64,000 nt of DNA. Source: Pseudomonadales bacterium. Its GTDB lineage: Bacteria > Pseudomonadota > Gammaproteobacteria > Pseudomonadales > Halieaceae. Positions 17,317 through 25,165 of the stretch are shown in pieces. The notes under the pieces were generated by a model. It did not search any database, was not told the origin of the DNA, and saw nothing but the letters and a program-made list of their open reading frames with translations. Numbering within the stretch: position 1 is the stretch's first letter; every line of letters begins with the position of its first letter. The stretch is from NCBI GenBank assembly GCA_024234735.1, contig JACKNV010000013.1, positions 13,595 through 77,594 of the forward strand, in the 5' to 3' direction. The position numbers were made by a program, and so were the translations under genes.

Positions 17317-19125
17317 TCACTGGGTATCGAAGAAGGTCACCTTGTAGCTCGGCGGCCCGATGGAACCGGGGGTGCCCGCGCAGGTAAAGGTACTGGTCGC
17401 GTCATCGAAAGGATAAGTGTAAGCGGTGGGGCAGGCCTGCTTGAGGAATACCAGCCAGGGCTGGGCGATCTCCACCCACTTGGGATTGCTGGCGTAACAA
17501 CCGTTGTCGGCTCCACCAAAGGAGGGGCTGAGCACCGCCGGCCAATCCTGGAAATCGGCGGCCGCGCTGGTCGCGCAGCCGCAGCAATCCGTTACCGCGG
17601 CATTGCTGTAGCAGGACTGTGCCTGCTCCGGCGCCGGTGCCCCGGCCGGCTGGGTGCAGATATGGAAGTTGGTATGGGTGCTCATGCTGCCGTCGGAATT
17701 CGCCACCGTTTCCGCGCAGTTCAGAGGCGCTCCATAGGGCTCGAAGGGGCTCTTGTTGTTGATCGATGAACCGCAGATCTGGTCGGCGCTCCACCAGCCC
17801 AGGTGCGTACCGCACACCTTGGTGTACTGCTGGTCCTTCTTCGCATTCAATGCCAGGCCGCACAGCTGGCCGGCTGCCGAGCAGTCGGTATCGGAGCTGC
17901 ATTCACAGTTGCCCAGTGAATTGGGGCTGTTGCCGTCCGGACACTGGCCGTCAGTGGCTATCGTGGCGGGTCTCACGTTGCGCAGCAGGCTGCTGTAATC
18001 CACGCTGTCCACCGTCGGGTTCACCTGCCAGCTGCAGGGCGAGAGGCTGCCCGCCTGGGTAGCGCTGCCCGGCCCGGCGCAGGAATACGGGTCGCTGCTG
18101 TCGGCCTCGAAGCTGCCGGCATCGGGCACAAACGAAGCGGCGACATTGATGCCGTTGATGATACTGATGTCATAGAAATCGGGGCCCGGCACCGGCGCCG
18201 CCGACTGGTTGCTGAGGGTGAATTCCAACAGGGTGTTGGGCGGGTTGCCACCGGTGCCCGTCGGGCAATTCTCGTTGGCTTTACTGCCGCAGTCGCCGGT
18301 GTGGCATTGTTGCCCGCTATCGTTGCAGCCGGTGCGCGCAAACATATTGCCACTCCACTGGATGTCCCTGCCCGCCTCCGGAGCGGGGAAGCACAGCAGC
18401 GATGCGCCCTGCGTTGGCGCCAGCTTCATCTGGCCGACACTCAGCGCCGGCGGGTTCCAGTAGCAGAACTTGTCGTTGGTATTGCACTGCGCGACCGTGC
18501 CGCAGTCGGTACTCGCGGCGCAGCCACAGGAACCGGCCTTCGAGGTCGCCGGGTTCGCGCCGATGCAGGAGCCGGGTGCGGCCGTGGGGCAGTCCGCATC
18601 CGTCAGGCAGGACAGCGTGCCCGCGGTCACCCCCAGCCAGATCTCCTCGCTGGAGTGATTGTTGATGGTGAAAGCCCGCTCGTCGCTGTCACAGGTTTCC
18701 CGGGAGGTGGCAGGCACGGTGTACTCGCCCAGTTGCTCCAGTAAAACGCCATCCGAGTGCAGGGAGAGGCCGATGGAGTCTCCGACCCCGGCGCACAGGG
18801 ACAGGCCGAGGAAGCTGCCGTCTTCGTGGGCAGGGGAGGAATCCTGCGTGCAATCCTGCTCGTCGCCGGAGCCCGCCCGGCTGAGGTTGGTGCCCACCAC
18901 GGTGCCTGTCGCAGTGAGGTAGCCCTGCGAACTCACGACAACCACGCGCCCGTTACTGTCGGGGCTGGATATATAGACCCTGCCCGCGGGGTCGGGATTT
19001 TCGTCACCGACCATCGCGACGGCGTTCGAGGAATTGTCCGAGCAGCCGTTGAGCAGTGCAAACACTGCCGGCCAGCATACCGCGAGCACTACCAGCGGCC
19101 AGCGGCCGCGCCCCCTGCGCCCCAT
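17317..19125 (-). CDS. Thaumatin-like lipoprotein with Cys-rich insertions
   Basis: A 602-residue predicted lipoprotein with a basic N-terminus, a hydrophobic stretch, and LLNGC placing the lipidated Cys at 28. From about residue 150 it follows the thaumatin/PR-5 fold. AFTINNHSSEEIWLG opens the domain, then WSGNMFARTGC (258-267), CHTGDCGS (274-281), TLLEFTL (298-304) and DFYDISIINGIN (316-327). CPTAYTYPFDDATSTFTC (565-582) is the diagnostic C-terminal signature. The Arg, Glu and first Asp of the plant acidic cleft are kept; an Asp usually found in the LVDGFN position is Asn here. The domain is about twice the usual length because of insertions with repeated xDxDC motifs (CLTDADCP, CAASTDCG, CSSDTDCS). 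Substrate or target is unknown; beta-glucan binding is the plant analogue. Confidence 0.8.
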   Translation of the reverse strand: MGRRGRGRWPLVVLAVCWPAVFALLNGCSDNSSNAVAMVGDENPDPAGRVYISSPDSNGRVVVVSSQGYLTATGTVVGTNLSRAGSGDEQDCTQDSSPAHEDGSFLGLSLCAGVGDSIGLSLHSDGVLLEQLGEYTVPATSRETCDSDERAFTINNHSSEEIWLGVTAGTLSCLTDADCPTAAPGSCIGANPATSKAGSCGCAASTDCGTVAQCNTNDKFCYWNPPALSVGQMKLAPTQGASLLCFPAPEAGRDIQWSGNMFARTGCNDSGQQCHTGDCGSKANENCPTGTGGNPPNTLLEFTLSNQSAAPVPGPDFYDISIINGINVAASFVPDAGSFEADSSDPYSCAGPGSATQAGSLSPCSWQVNPTVDSVDYSSLLRNVRPATIATDGQCPDGNSPNSLGNCECSSDTDCSAAGQLCGLALNAKKDQQYTKVCGTHLGWWSADQICGSSINNKSPFEPYGAPLNCAETVANSDGSMSTHTNFHICTQPAGAPAPEQAQSCYSNAAVTDCCGCATSAAADFQDWPAVLSPSFGGADNGCYASNPKWVEIAQPWLVFLKQACPTAYTYPFDDATSTFTCAGTPGSIGPPSYKVTFFDTQ

Positions 19126-19173
19126 ACCTGCATCCCCATGTCTTGTTATGCGAGCGCCAGTATATCAACTTAC

Positions 19174-19187
19174 CGGTGGTACCACCG
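19174..19187. promoter_or_regulatory. Perfect 14-bp palindrome in a divergent intergenic region
   Basis: CGGTGGTACCACCG is a perfect palindrome, 48 bases upstream of the thaumatin-like gene (minus) and 137 bases upstream of the RND gene (plus). Its symmetry and location suit an operator, but no regulator gene is adjacent and I do not recognise the sequence. Confidence 0.4.
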
Positions 19188-19324
19188 TTGTTTCATCGCT
19201 GCCTGCTCTCATCGTAAAATACCGCAATGCCACCGCCGCCTGCCAGGATTCATCCATGAGATCGTGGCCGCACCAGTGCCGCTGCTGGCGGGTGAAGCAT
19301 GAATACATTCCCGACAAAAGGTAA

Positions 19325-22300
19325 ATGGAACCAGGAAAGGTGAACAGCAGTTTCGAGTCAGTGATGAGGTATACCCTGCGGGGCGGGCTCCCGGTGGCGC
19401 TGTTCGTCATCGGCCTGGCGGCAGGCGCGCTGGCCCTGGTGTTTACTCCCCGGGAGGAGGAGCCGCAGATCGTCGTCCCCATGGTCGATGTCCTGGTCAA
19501 TGCCCCCGGGCTGAGCGCCCGCCAGGTCGAACGCCAGGTGACCGTGCCGCTGGAGAAACTGCTCGCCCAGATTCCGGGGGTCGAACACGTCTATTCGAGC
19601 TCGGCGACCGGGCAGGCCTCGGTGACCCTCGCCTTCTACGTGGGCCAGGATCGCGAGGACTCAATTCTCAACACCTATAACAAGCTGCACTCCAATCTCG
19701 ACCGTATTCCGCCGGTGGTGAGCGACTGGGTGGTCAAGCCGATCGAGGTGGACGACGTGCCGATAGTGGTGCTGGCGCTGTGGAGCACCGACCCGCAACG
19801 CTACAGCGATTTTGAGCTGCGGCGAGCGGCCGAGGAGATCTCCACGGCCCTGCAGGCCATTCCCCAGACCAGCGAGGTGAACATCGCCGGGGGCAGGCCG
19901 CGAACTGTCCGCATCCTGGTCGACCCGGAAGCGCTGGCGGCGCGCCGGACCACTGCCGCCGATATCGTCGACGCACTGGCCGTATCCAACCTGCTGCAGT
20001 CCGCCGGCAACTGGACGGCGGGCAATCGCTCTATCGCGCTGGAGGCCGGCGACCACTTGCGTACTGCCAGCGAGCTTGAGCAAATGGTAGTCAACGTAAT
20101 AGACGGCACACCGGTATTCCTCCAGGATGTCGCGCGGGTGGTCGACGGCCCCGCCGAGGCCGATGCCTATTCCTGGATCGACCTCTACACACCGGGCGAG
20201 CAATCCGAACCGCTGCGAGATCGACCAATGGTGGCCATTTCGATCGCCAAGCAGCGCGGCGCCAATGCGGTGTCGGTGGCCCGGGCCGTGCACACCACCA
20301 TGCAACGCCTGCAACAGGAGGTGCTGCCGCCGCATATCCGTGTCGAAGTGCTGCGCGACTACGGCGAGACCGCCAATGACAAGGTCAATAACCTGGCCAG
20401 TAGCCTGGCTTTCGCCATCTTCACCGTGGTGCTCTTTATCGGCCTGTTTCTCGGCTGGCGTCCCGCCCTGGTGGTGGGCCTGGCGGTACCTATCTGTTAC
20501 GGCATCACCCTCGCCCTGGACATGGCGCTGGGCTACACCATCAACCGGGTAACCCTGTTCGCGCTGATTCTATCCCTGGGCCTGCTGGTGGACGACCCGA
20601 TTACCGGCGTGGACAACATCTCCCGCTTCATGGCGGACACAACGCGCTCCGTGCAGGAACGCGTGATTGCCGCGATGGCGGAAATTCGCACCCCGTTGCT
20701 GATGTCCACGCTAACCATCATCGTGGCCTTTCTCCCGCTGGCGTTCATCACCGGGATGATGGGGCCCTACATGGCACCGATGGCCTTCAACGTGCCGGTG
20801 AGTGTTATCAGCAGTACGGTGGTCGCCTTCCTGGTGACACCCTGGCTGGCCTGCAAGCTGTTGCGCGAGACTTCCCCCGGGGTACAGGAGGCGGTTTCGG
20901 CGGCACCGGAGGCGTCGCCCTACGGCCGCCTGATGGCGCCGATACTCGATCGACGCGCGCGGGCCAAAGCGGTGCTGGGGGTGGTGCTGGTACTGTTTCT
21001 TGCCACCCTGAGCCTGCCGCTGCTGCGCCTGGTCCCGCTCAAGCTGCTGCCGTTCGACAACAAGAACGAGGTGCAGATACTCATCGACATGCCTGAAGAC
21101 AGCAGCCTCGAGCAGACCGCCGCGACCACCCGGGAGGTGGCCAACCAGGTGGCGAGGTTGCCGGAGGTCAGGGCGGTTGCGGCCTTCGTCGGCGAGCCCT
21201 CCCCTATCGATTTCAACGGCATGGTGCGTCGCTATTACCAGCGTACCGCCCCGCACCTGGCGGAACTGCGGGTGACGCTCGCCGGGCGCAACGAGCGCTC
21301 GCACCAGTCGCACGCCATCGTGTTACGCCTGCGGGAGCTACTCTCCTCCTACCAGGTGGAAGGGGTCAGGATCAAGGTGGTGGAAGTGCCGCCGGGACCC
21401 CCGGTCATGAGCACCCTGGTGGGCGAGGTGTACGGCGATACCCTGACGCCCTACGCCGTGCAGGAGCACGCGGCCCGCGCCCTGATCGAACGCCTGGCCC
21501 GCGAACCGCTGGTGACCGAGGTGGATTCCAGCATGACCGACGAGCAGCCGCGACTGCGCCTGGTGGTCGACAAGCCCAAGGCCGCGCTCTCCGGTATCTC
21601 CACCGGCGACATCGCCCAGACCCTGGCCATGGCCAACCGCGGTTATGTGGCAGGGTTCATGCAACTGGAGCGGGAGGCCAACCCCCTGCCTATCGAGCTG
21701 CGGCTGGCTCCGGAGGAGCGGGTGTCCCGCCACGACTTCGAGCGCCTGCAGGTGAAAGGGCGCTCCGGGGTGGCCAAGAGCGGCACTGCCCAGGGGCTGG
21801 AGTCGGCGCCCCAGCCACTGGTTTCCCTGGGGGAAGTCGTGGCGTTCGAGCGAAGCGCAGCCGACCAGGTCATCTATCACAAAGACCTGCGCCCGGTGGT
21901 CTACGTGACCGCGGAACTCAATGGCCGCACCCCGGCGGAGGTGATATCCGACGTGCAGGCGGATCTCGGTGAGCCGCCAGGTGACGCCAGTGACTGGCAA
22001 CAGCGTACCTATCTCGAAAACGGCGGTGGCGACGGCTGGCAGTTGCCAGAGGGAACCGAGGTGGTTTGGTCCGGCGAGGGCGAGTGGCGGATTACCCTGG
22101 ACGTATTTCGCGACATGGGCCTGGGTTATCTGTTTGCGCTGCTCGCGATCTTCGCCGTGCTGCGCCTGCAAACGGGTACGACCTCGCTGTCGCTCATCAT
22201 CATGTCGGCCATCCCCCTGACAGTGATCGGCATCATGCCCGGCTTCTGGCTGATGAACCAGTTCGGGGAACGCGTGGTGGCCGGCGCGCCGGACCCGGTG

Positions 22301-22666
22301 CTGTTCACCGCCACCGCGATGATCGGCATGATTGCCCTGGCGGGGATCGTGGTGCGCAACTCGCTGATCCTCGTGGAATTCATCTCCCAGGCCCGAGCTG
22401 CCGGCGCGACAATTCGCGCCGCCCTGCTCCAGGCCGGTGCGGTGCGCATGCGTCCGGTGCTGCTGACAGCCGGCACCACCATGCTCGGCAACCTGGTCAT
22501 CATTCTGGACCCGGTGTTCAGCGGTCTCGCCCTAGCCATCATCTTCGGCATCGTCGCATCGACCGTATTCAGCCTGGTGGTTGTGCCAGTGGTGTACCTG
22601 CTGGTGTTTGACAGACAAGACGAACCGGCTCGCCAGCAAGCACCGGTGGGAGACAAATTGGCATGA
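19325..22666 (+). CDS. RND-family efflux transporter permease (AcrB/MdtB type)
   Basis: A 1113-residue inner-membrane proton antiporter. The N-terminal TM1 (about residues 16-38) is followed by the periplasmic porter domain starting PQIVVPMVDVLVNAPG, with VERQVTVPLEKLLAQIPGVEHVYS. A block of TM helices holds LGLLVDDPITGVDNI (about 418-432), the paired Asp proton relay of the family. A second porter domain and a second TM block (from about 930) complete the duplicated architecture. The sequence is closest in style to the divergent HAE-like pumps annotated as multidrug or cation/efflux RND rather than classical AcrB. The start ATG follows AAAAGG. Its stop overlaps the start of the adaptor gene (ATGA). 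No outer-membrane channel gene is nearby. Confidence 0.92.
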   Translation: MEPGKVNSSFESVMRYTLRGGLPVALFVIGLAAGALALVFTPREEEPQIVVPMVDVLVNAPGLSARQVERQVTVPLEKLLAQIPGVEHVYSSSATGQASVTLAFYVGQDREDSILNTYNKLHSNLDRIPPVVSDWVVKPIEVDDVPIVVLALWSTDPQRYSDFELRRAAEEISTALQAIPQTSEVNIAGGRPRTVRILVDPEALAARRTTAADIVDALAVSNLLQSAGNWTAGNRSIALEAGDHLRTASELEQMVVNVIDGTPVFLQDVARVVDGPAEADAYSWIDLYTPGEQSEPLRDRPMVAISIAKQRGANAVSVARAVHTTMQRLQQEVLPPHIRVEVLRDYGETANDKVNNLASSLAFAIFTVVLFIGLFLGWRPALVVGLAVPICYGITLALDMALGYTINRVTLFALILSLGLLVDDPITGVDNISRFMADTTRSVQERVIAAMAEIRTPLLMSTLTIIVAFLPLAFITGMMGPYMAPMAFNVPVSVISSTVVAFLVTPWLACKLLRETSPGVQEAVSAAPEASPYGRLMAPILDRRARAKAVLGVVLVLFLATLSLPLLRLVPLKLLPFDNKNEVQILIDMPEDSSLEQTAATTREVANQVARLPEVRAVAAFVGEPSPIDFNGMVRRYYQRTAPHLAELRVTLAGRNERSHQSHAIVLRLRELLSSYQVEGVRIKVVEVPPGPPVMSTLVGEVYGDTLTPYAVQEHAARALIERLAREPLVTEVDSSMTDEQPRLRLVVDKPKAALSGISTGDIAQTLAMANRGYVAGFMQLEREANPLPIELRLAPEERVSRHDFERLQVKGRSGVAKSGTAQGLESAPQPLVSLGEVVAFERSAADQVIYHKDLRPVVYVTAELNGRTPAEVISDVQADLGEPPGDASDWQQRTYLENGGGDGWQLPEGTEVVWSGEGEWRITLDVFRDMGLGYLFALLAIFAVLRLQTGTTSLSLIIMSAIPLTVIGIMPGFWLMNQFGERVVAGAPDPVLFTATAMIGMIALAGIVVRNSLILVEFISQARAAGATIRAALLQAGAVRMRPVLLTAGTTMLGNLVIILDPVFSGLALAIIFGIVASTVFSLVVVPVVYLLVFDRQDEPARQQAPVGDKLA

Positions 22667-23718
22667 CTCAAAAGACAACCCGGATACTGATGCCCGTCGC
22701 CGCGCTGGCGGTGCTGGCGCTGCTGATTGCATACATGGCGGGCTATTTCAGCCACAGGATCGAACCCGGGTTAACCGACCTGCCTCGCGTCGACAGCGCC
22801 GATCTGGTCACGGTTGCCAGCGTTGCCACGCCCGTAACCGAAGCGGTTCCGGCCTCGGTGGAAGCCCGCGAGGCAACGATCATCTCCTCCCGCCTGCTGG
22901 CGCGAATCGTCTCCATCGAGGTGCGGGCCGGCGACCAGGTAGAGCCCGGACAAATCCTGCTGGAGCTCGAAAAAGGCGACCTGCTGGCGCGCGCCCAACA
23001 GGCCGGGGAGCGCATAAGGTCGGTACAGGCGCGACTCACGGAGGCCCAGCGGAACCTGCAGCGGGCCCAGGAGTTGCACGGGCGCGGCCTCATAGCCAGC
23101 GCCGACCTCGATACTGCCCGGGCCAACGCCCTGTCGCTCGAAGCGGAACTGGCGCTGGCGGGCCAGGCACTCGAGGAGGCGGAAACAGCAGTGGGCTTCG
23201 CGGAAATTCGCTCGCCCATCGCCGGGCGCGTGGTCGACCGGTTTGCCGAGCCCGGCGATACTGCCGCACCCGGCACCAAGTTGCTGTCGCTCTACAACCC
23301 CTTCTCCCTGCAGGTGGAGGCCCAGGTGCGGGAGCAACTGGCACTGAACCTGGACACCGGCGACGAGATACCGGTGGAACTGCCGGCCAGTGGCCAGTTG
23401 TACACCGGCCGGGTGGAAGAGATCGTGCCGGCGGCGGACCCCGCGACGCGTACCTTCACCGTAAAGGTCAACATCCCCAGTGCCCGGGATTTGCTGCCGG
23501 GGATGTACGCCCGCCTGCTGGTCCCTGCCGGCAGCGTGGAAAGGCTGCTGATTCCCGAGGAGCGGGTGGCACGCATTGGCCAGCTCGAAGTAGTCCGGGT
23601 CGCCCGGGACGGGATCGCGGAACAGCGCTTCGTGCGCCTCGGGCAGACAGATGGCAACGGCATGATAGAGGTACTGGCGGGCCTGGAGGCCGGCGAGCAG
23701 CTGCTACCGCGCCCGTGA
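22663..23718 (+). CDS. RND periplasmic adaptor (membrane fusion protein)
   Basis: A 351-residue HlyD/AcrA-type adaptor anchored by one N-terminal helix (about residues 8-28). Recognisable parts are the first lipoyl half (SVEAREATIISSRLLARIVSIEVRAGDQVEPGQILLEL, about 63-100) and an alpha-hairpin with ARAQQAGERIRSVQARLTEAQRNLQRAQEL. The second lipoyl half contains FAEIRSPIAGRVVDRFAEPGD, followed by a beta-barrel and the membrane-proximal domain ending in VLAGLEAGEQLLPRP. It overlaps the transporter stop by four bases (ATGA), so the two subunits are translationally coupled. Gene order permease-then-adaptor is less common than the reverse. Confidence 0.92.
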   Translation: MTQKTTRILMPVAALAVLALLIAYMAGYFSHRIEPGLTDLPRVDSADLVTVASVATPVTEAVPASVEAREATIISSRLLARIVSIEVRAGDQVEPGQILLELEKGDLLARAQQAGERIRSVQARLTEAQRNLQRAQELHGRGLIASADLDTARANALSLEAELALAGQALEEAETAVGFAEIRSPIAGRVVDRFAEPGDTAAPGTKLLSLYNPFSLQVEAQVREQLALNLDTGDEIPVELPASGQLYTGRVEEIVPAADPATRTFTVKVNIPSARDLLPGMYARLLVPAGSVERLLIPEERVARIGQLEVVRVARDGIAEQRFVRLGQTDGNGMIEVLAGLEAGEQLLPRP

Positions 23719-23735
23719 GCGGGCGCGCCCCGCTC
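23717..23735. terminator. Hairpin overlapping two convergent stop codons
   Basis: GAGCGGG (23717-23723) pairs perfectly with CCCGCTC (23729-23735) around CGCGC. It covers the end of the adaptor gene (23718) and the end of the convergent DUF442 gene (23734), so one hairpin could stop transcription in both directions. No T-run is present. Confidence 0.45.
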
Positions 23736-24156
23736 AGCGCCTGGTGAAGGTATCTTTCACGTCATGCAGGTCGTGCCCCGCCGCGTGCGCCGCCTGCAGC
23801 AACAGCCCTATGTCGCAGGCGGGCTGCTGCATCTGGTTGTGGATCCAAAGCGATACAGCGCGCCGACCGGTACGGCAAAATGCCAGGATGGGAGTCGGCA
23901 ACGTCTCGATCGCCCGCCCGAAGCTGGCGATCGCCTCCGGTGGATAGTCGCCGGGCGTCACCGGTATTTCTCCCCATTCGATTCCCGCTGCCGCCGCGGC
24001 ACTGCGCAACGCGGAGTCGTCCACGTGATCTTCCGCCTCACCCGGCATGCGGTTGCAGATTACGGAGCGAAAGCCAAGCCGCTTGATCTCCGCGAGATCA
24101 TCCGGGTAGACCGCATGACAAACACTGAAGCCGGGTTCGAGTTCCTTGATCTCCAT
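23734..24156 (-). CDS. DUF442/TIGR01244 family protein-tyrosine-phosphatase-like protein
   Basis: A 140-residue protein of the family fused to sulfide-oxidising hydrolases in some bacteria (beta-lactamase-hydrolase-like N-domain). The dual-specificity phosphatase fold shows in FSVCHAVYPDDLAEIKRLGFRSVICNRMPGE and in the P-loop FCRTGRRAVSLW, where Cys and the second Arg form a CxxGxR variant of the phosphatase signature. The ATG at 24156 has a full AGGAGGT upstream; a longer reading frame to 24231 starts inside the upstream terminator and is rejected. It lies downstream of the peroxiredoxin gene but is separated from it by an intrinsic terminator. The substrate is unknown. Confidence 0.82.
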   Translation of the reverse strand: MEIKELEPGFSVCHAVYPDDLAEIKRLGFRSVICNRMPGEAEDHVDDSALRSAAAAAGIEWGEIPVTPGDYPPEAIASFGRAIETLPTPILAFCRTGRRAVSLWIHNQMQQPACDIGLLLQAAHAAGHDLHDVKDTFTRR

Positions 24157-24192
24157 CGGGGACCTCCTTTGTTGAACAATGGTTCCTGCAGC

Positions 24193-24224
24193 GTAAAACG
24201 GAAACACCGCCCTTGCGGGCGGTG
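24193..24224 (-). terminator. Intrinsic terminator of the peroxiredoxin gene
   Basis: Read on the minus strand, CACCGCCC-gcaa-GGGCGGTG forms an 8-bp stem with a tetraloop (plus-strand 24205-24224), followed by TTTCCGTTTTAC. It lies about 40 bases after the peroxiredoxin stop at 24265 and before the DUF442 gene. It is the best intrinsic terminator in the window. Confidence 0.8.
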
Positions 24225-24264
24225 GAGTCATGCGCCGTGCTGTTTATATCCGCCCTGGCTTACT

Positions 24265-24918
24265 TCAGAGTTGCCTGGTGCAGAAGTAGAAGTCGACGCA
24301 CTCGTATTCGCCGGACTCCATGCGCTCGTTGGCGCCTTTGGCCGTGGCCGACGGCGGTACGATGACCTTGTCGCCCGGCTGCCAGCCTTCCGGAGTGGCC
24401 ACGCCGTGTTCGTCACTGGTCTGCATGGCGTCCAGCAGGCGCAGGAACTCCCCAATGGAGCGGCCATTGCTCATCGGATAGTAAACCATGGCGCGCAGGG
24501 TGCCATTGGGGTCGATGAGGAAGGTCGCGCGGACCGCCGAGGTATCGGCCGCTCCCGGGTGGATCATGCCATAGGCGCGCGCGACATCCATCTTCAGGTC
24601 GGCGATGATCGGGAACGGAATTTCGACGCCGAACTTCTCCTTGATATTGCGCATCCAGGCGATATGCGAGTGGTGGCTGTCGATGGACAGGCCCAGCAAC
24701 TCGCAATTGCGCTTGGCAAACTCCGGCGCCATCCTGGCGAAAGCCATGAATTCAGTGGTACATACTGGCGTGAAGTCTGCCGGGTGTGAAAACAGCACCA
24801 GCCACTTGCCCTTGTAGTCGTCCAGGGATTTCACACCGTCAGTGGTCGGGGCGTTGAACGCCGGGGCGCGCTCGTTGAGGCGCGGCAGGCCTACTGTAGA
24901 AGTTTCCGGGTTTTCCAT
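24265..24918 (-). CDS. Peroxiredoxin (Prx6/1-Cys-like, with C-terminal CxxxxxxC)
   Basis: A 217-residue thiol peroxidase that reduces H2O2 and organic hydroperoxides in the cytoplasm. The peroxidatic Cys is at 53 in HPADFTPVCTTE, the invariant Prx motif; the conserved Arg is in SAVRATFLIDPNGTLRA. The C-terminal extension (about 165-217), with ATPEGWQPGDKVIVPPS and the ending YECVDFYFCTRQL, is that of archaeal/bacterial Prx6-type enzymes. In those, C-terminal cysteines act in resolution. The ATG at 24918 has GGAG at correct spacing. An AT-rich promoter region with repeated ACCTATA motifs lies upstream and may be a redox-responsive operator. It is followed by its own terminator. Confidence 0.93.
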   Translation of the reverse strand: MENPETSTVGLPRLNERAPAFNAPTTDGVKSLDDYKGKWLVLFSHPADFTPVCTTEFMAFARMAPEFAKRNCELLGLSIDSHHSHIAWMRNIKEKFGVEIPFPIIADLKMDVARAYGMIHPGAADTSAVRATFLIDPNGTLRAMVYYPMSNGRSIGEFLRLLDAMQTSDEHGVATPEGWQPGDKVIVPPSATAKGANERMESGEYECVDFYFCTRQL

Positions 24919-24948
24919 GTTTGCTCTCCTCGTTTGTGGGGGTTCGGT

Positions 24949-25008
24949 ACCTATAGTACACCCTATATATTTTTTGGAAATATACTTATAACTATAGGTT
25001 TTATAGGT
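24949..25008 (-). promoter_or_regulatory. AT-rich promoter with repeated ACCTATA motifs
   Basis: In an otherwise GC-rich region, ACCTATAGT (24949-24957) and ACTATAGGT (24991-24999) form a perfect 9-bp inverted repeat. A further TTATAGGT (25001-25008) gives, on the minus strand, a tandem AAAACCTAT/AAAACCTAT. The block lies 31-90 bases upstream of the peroxiredoxin start. It probably contains the promoter and an operator, but the regulator is not identifiable. Confidence 0.5.
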
Positions 25009-25165
25009 TTTCGCTATCGCCTGGTGGGATTTCTCCCGGACCCTGCCTATGACCAACCCCGTGGGCGCACTGTCTGGGGGCAAGGAACTCGAGGTGAGGG
25101 GCGGGAACCCGGTGGCAGACGATGACGCAGCAGTTACCCTACCGGGCAAGCAGTGTGCGGCCCTC

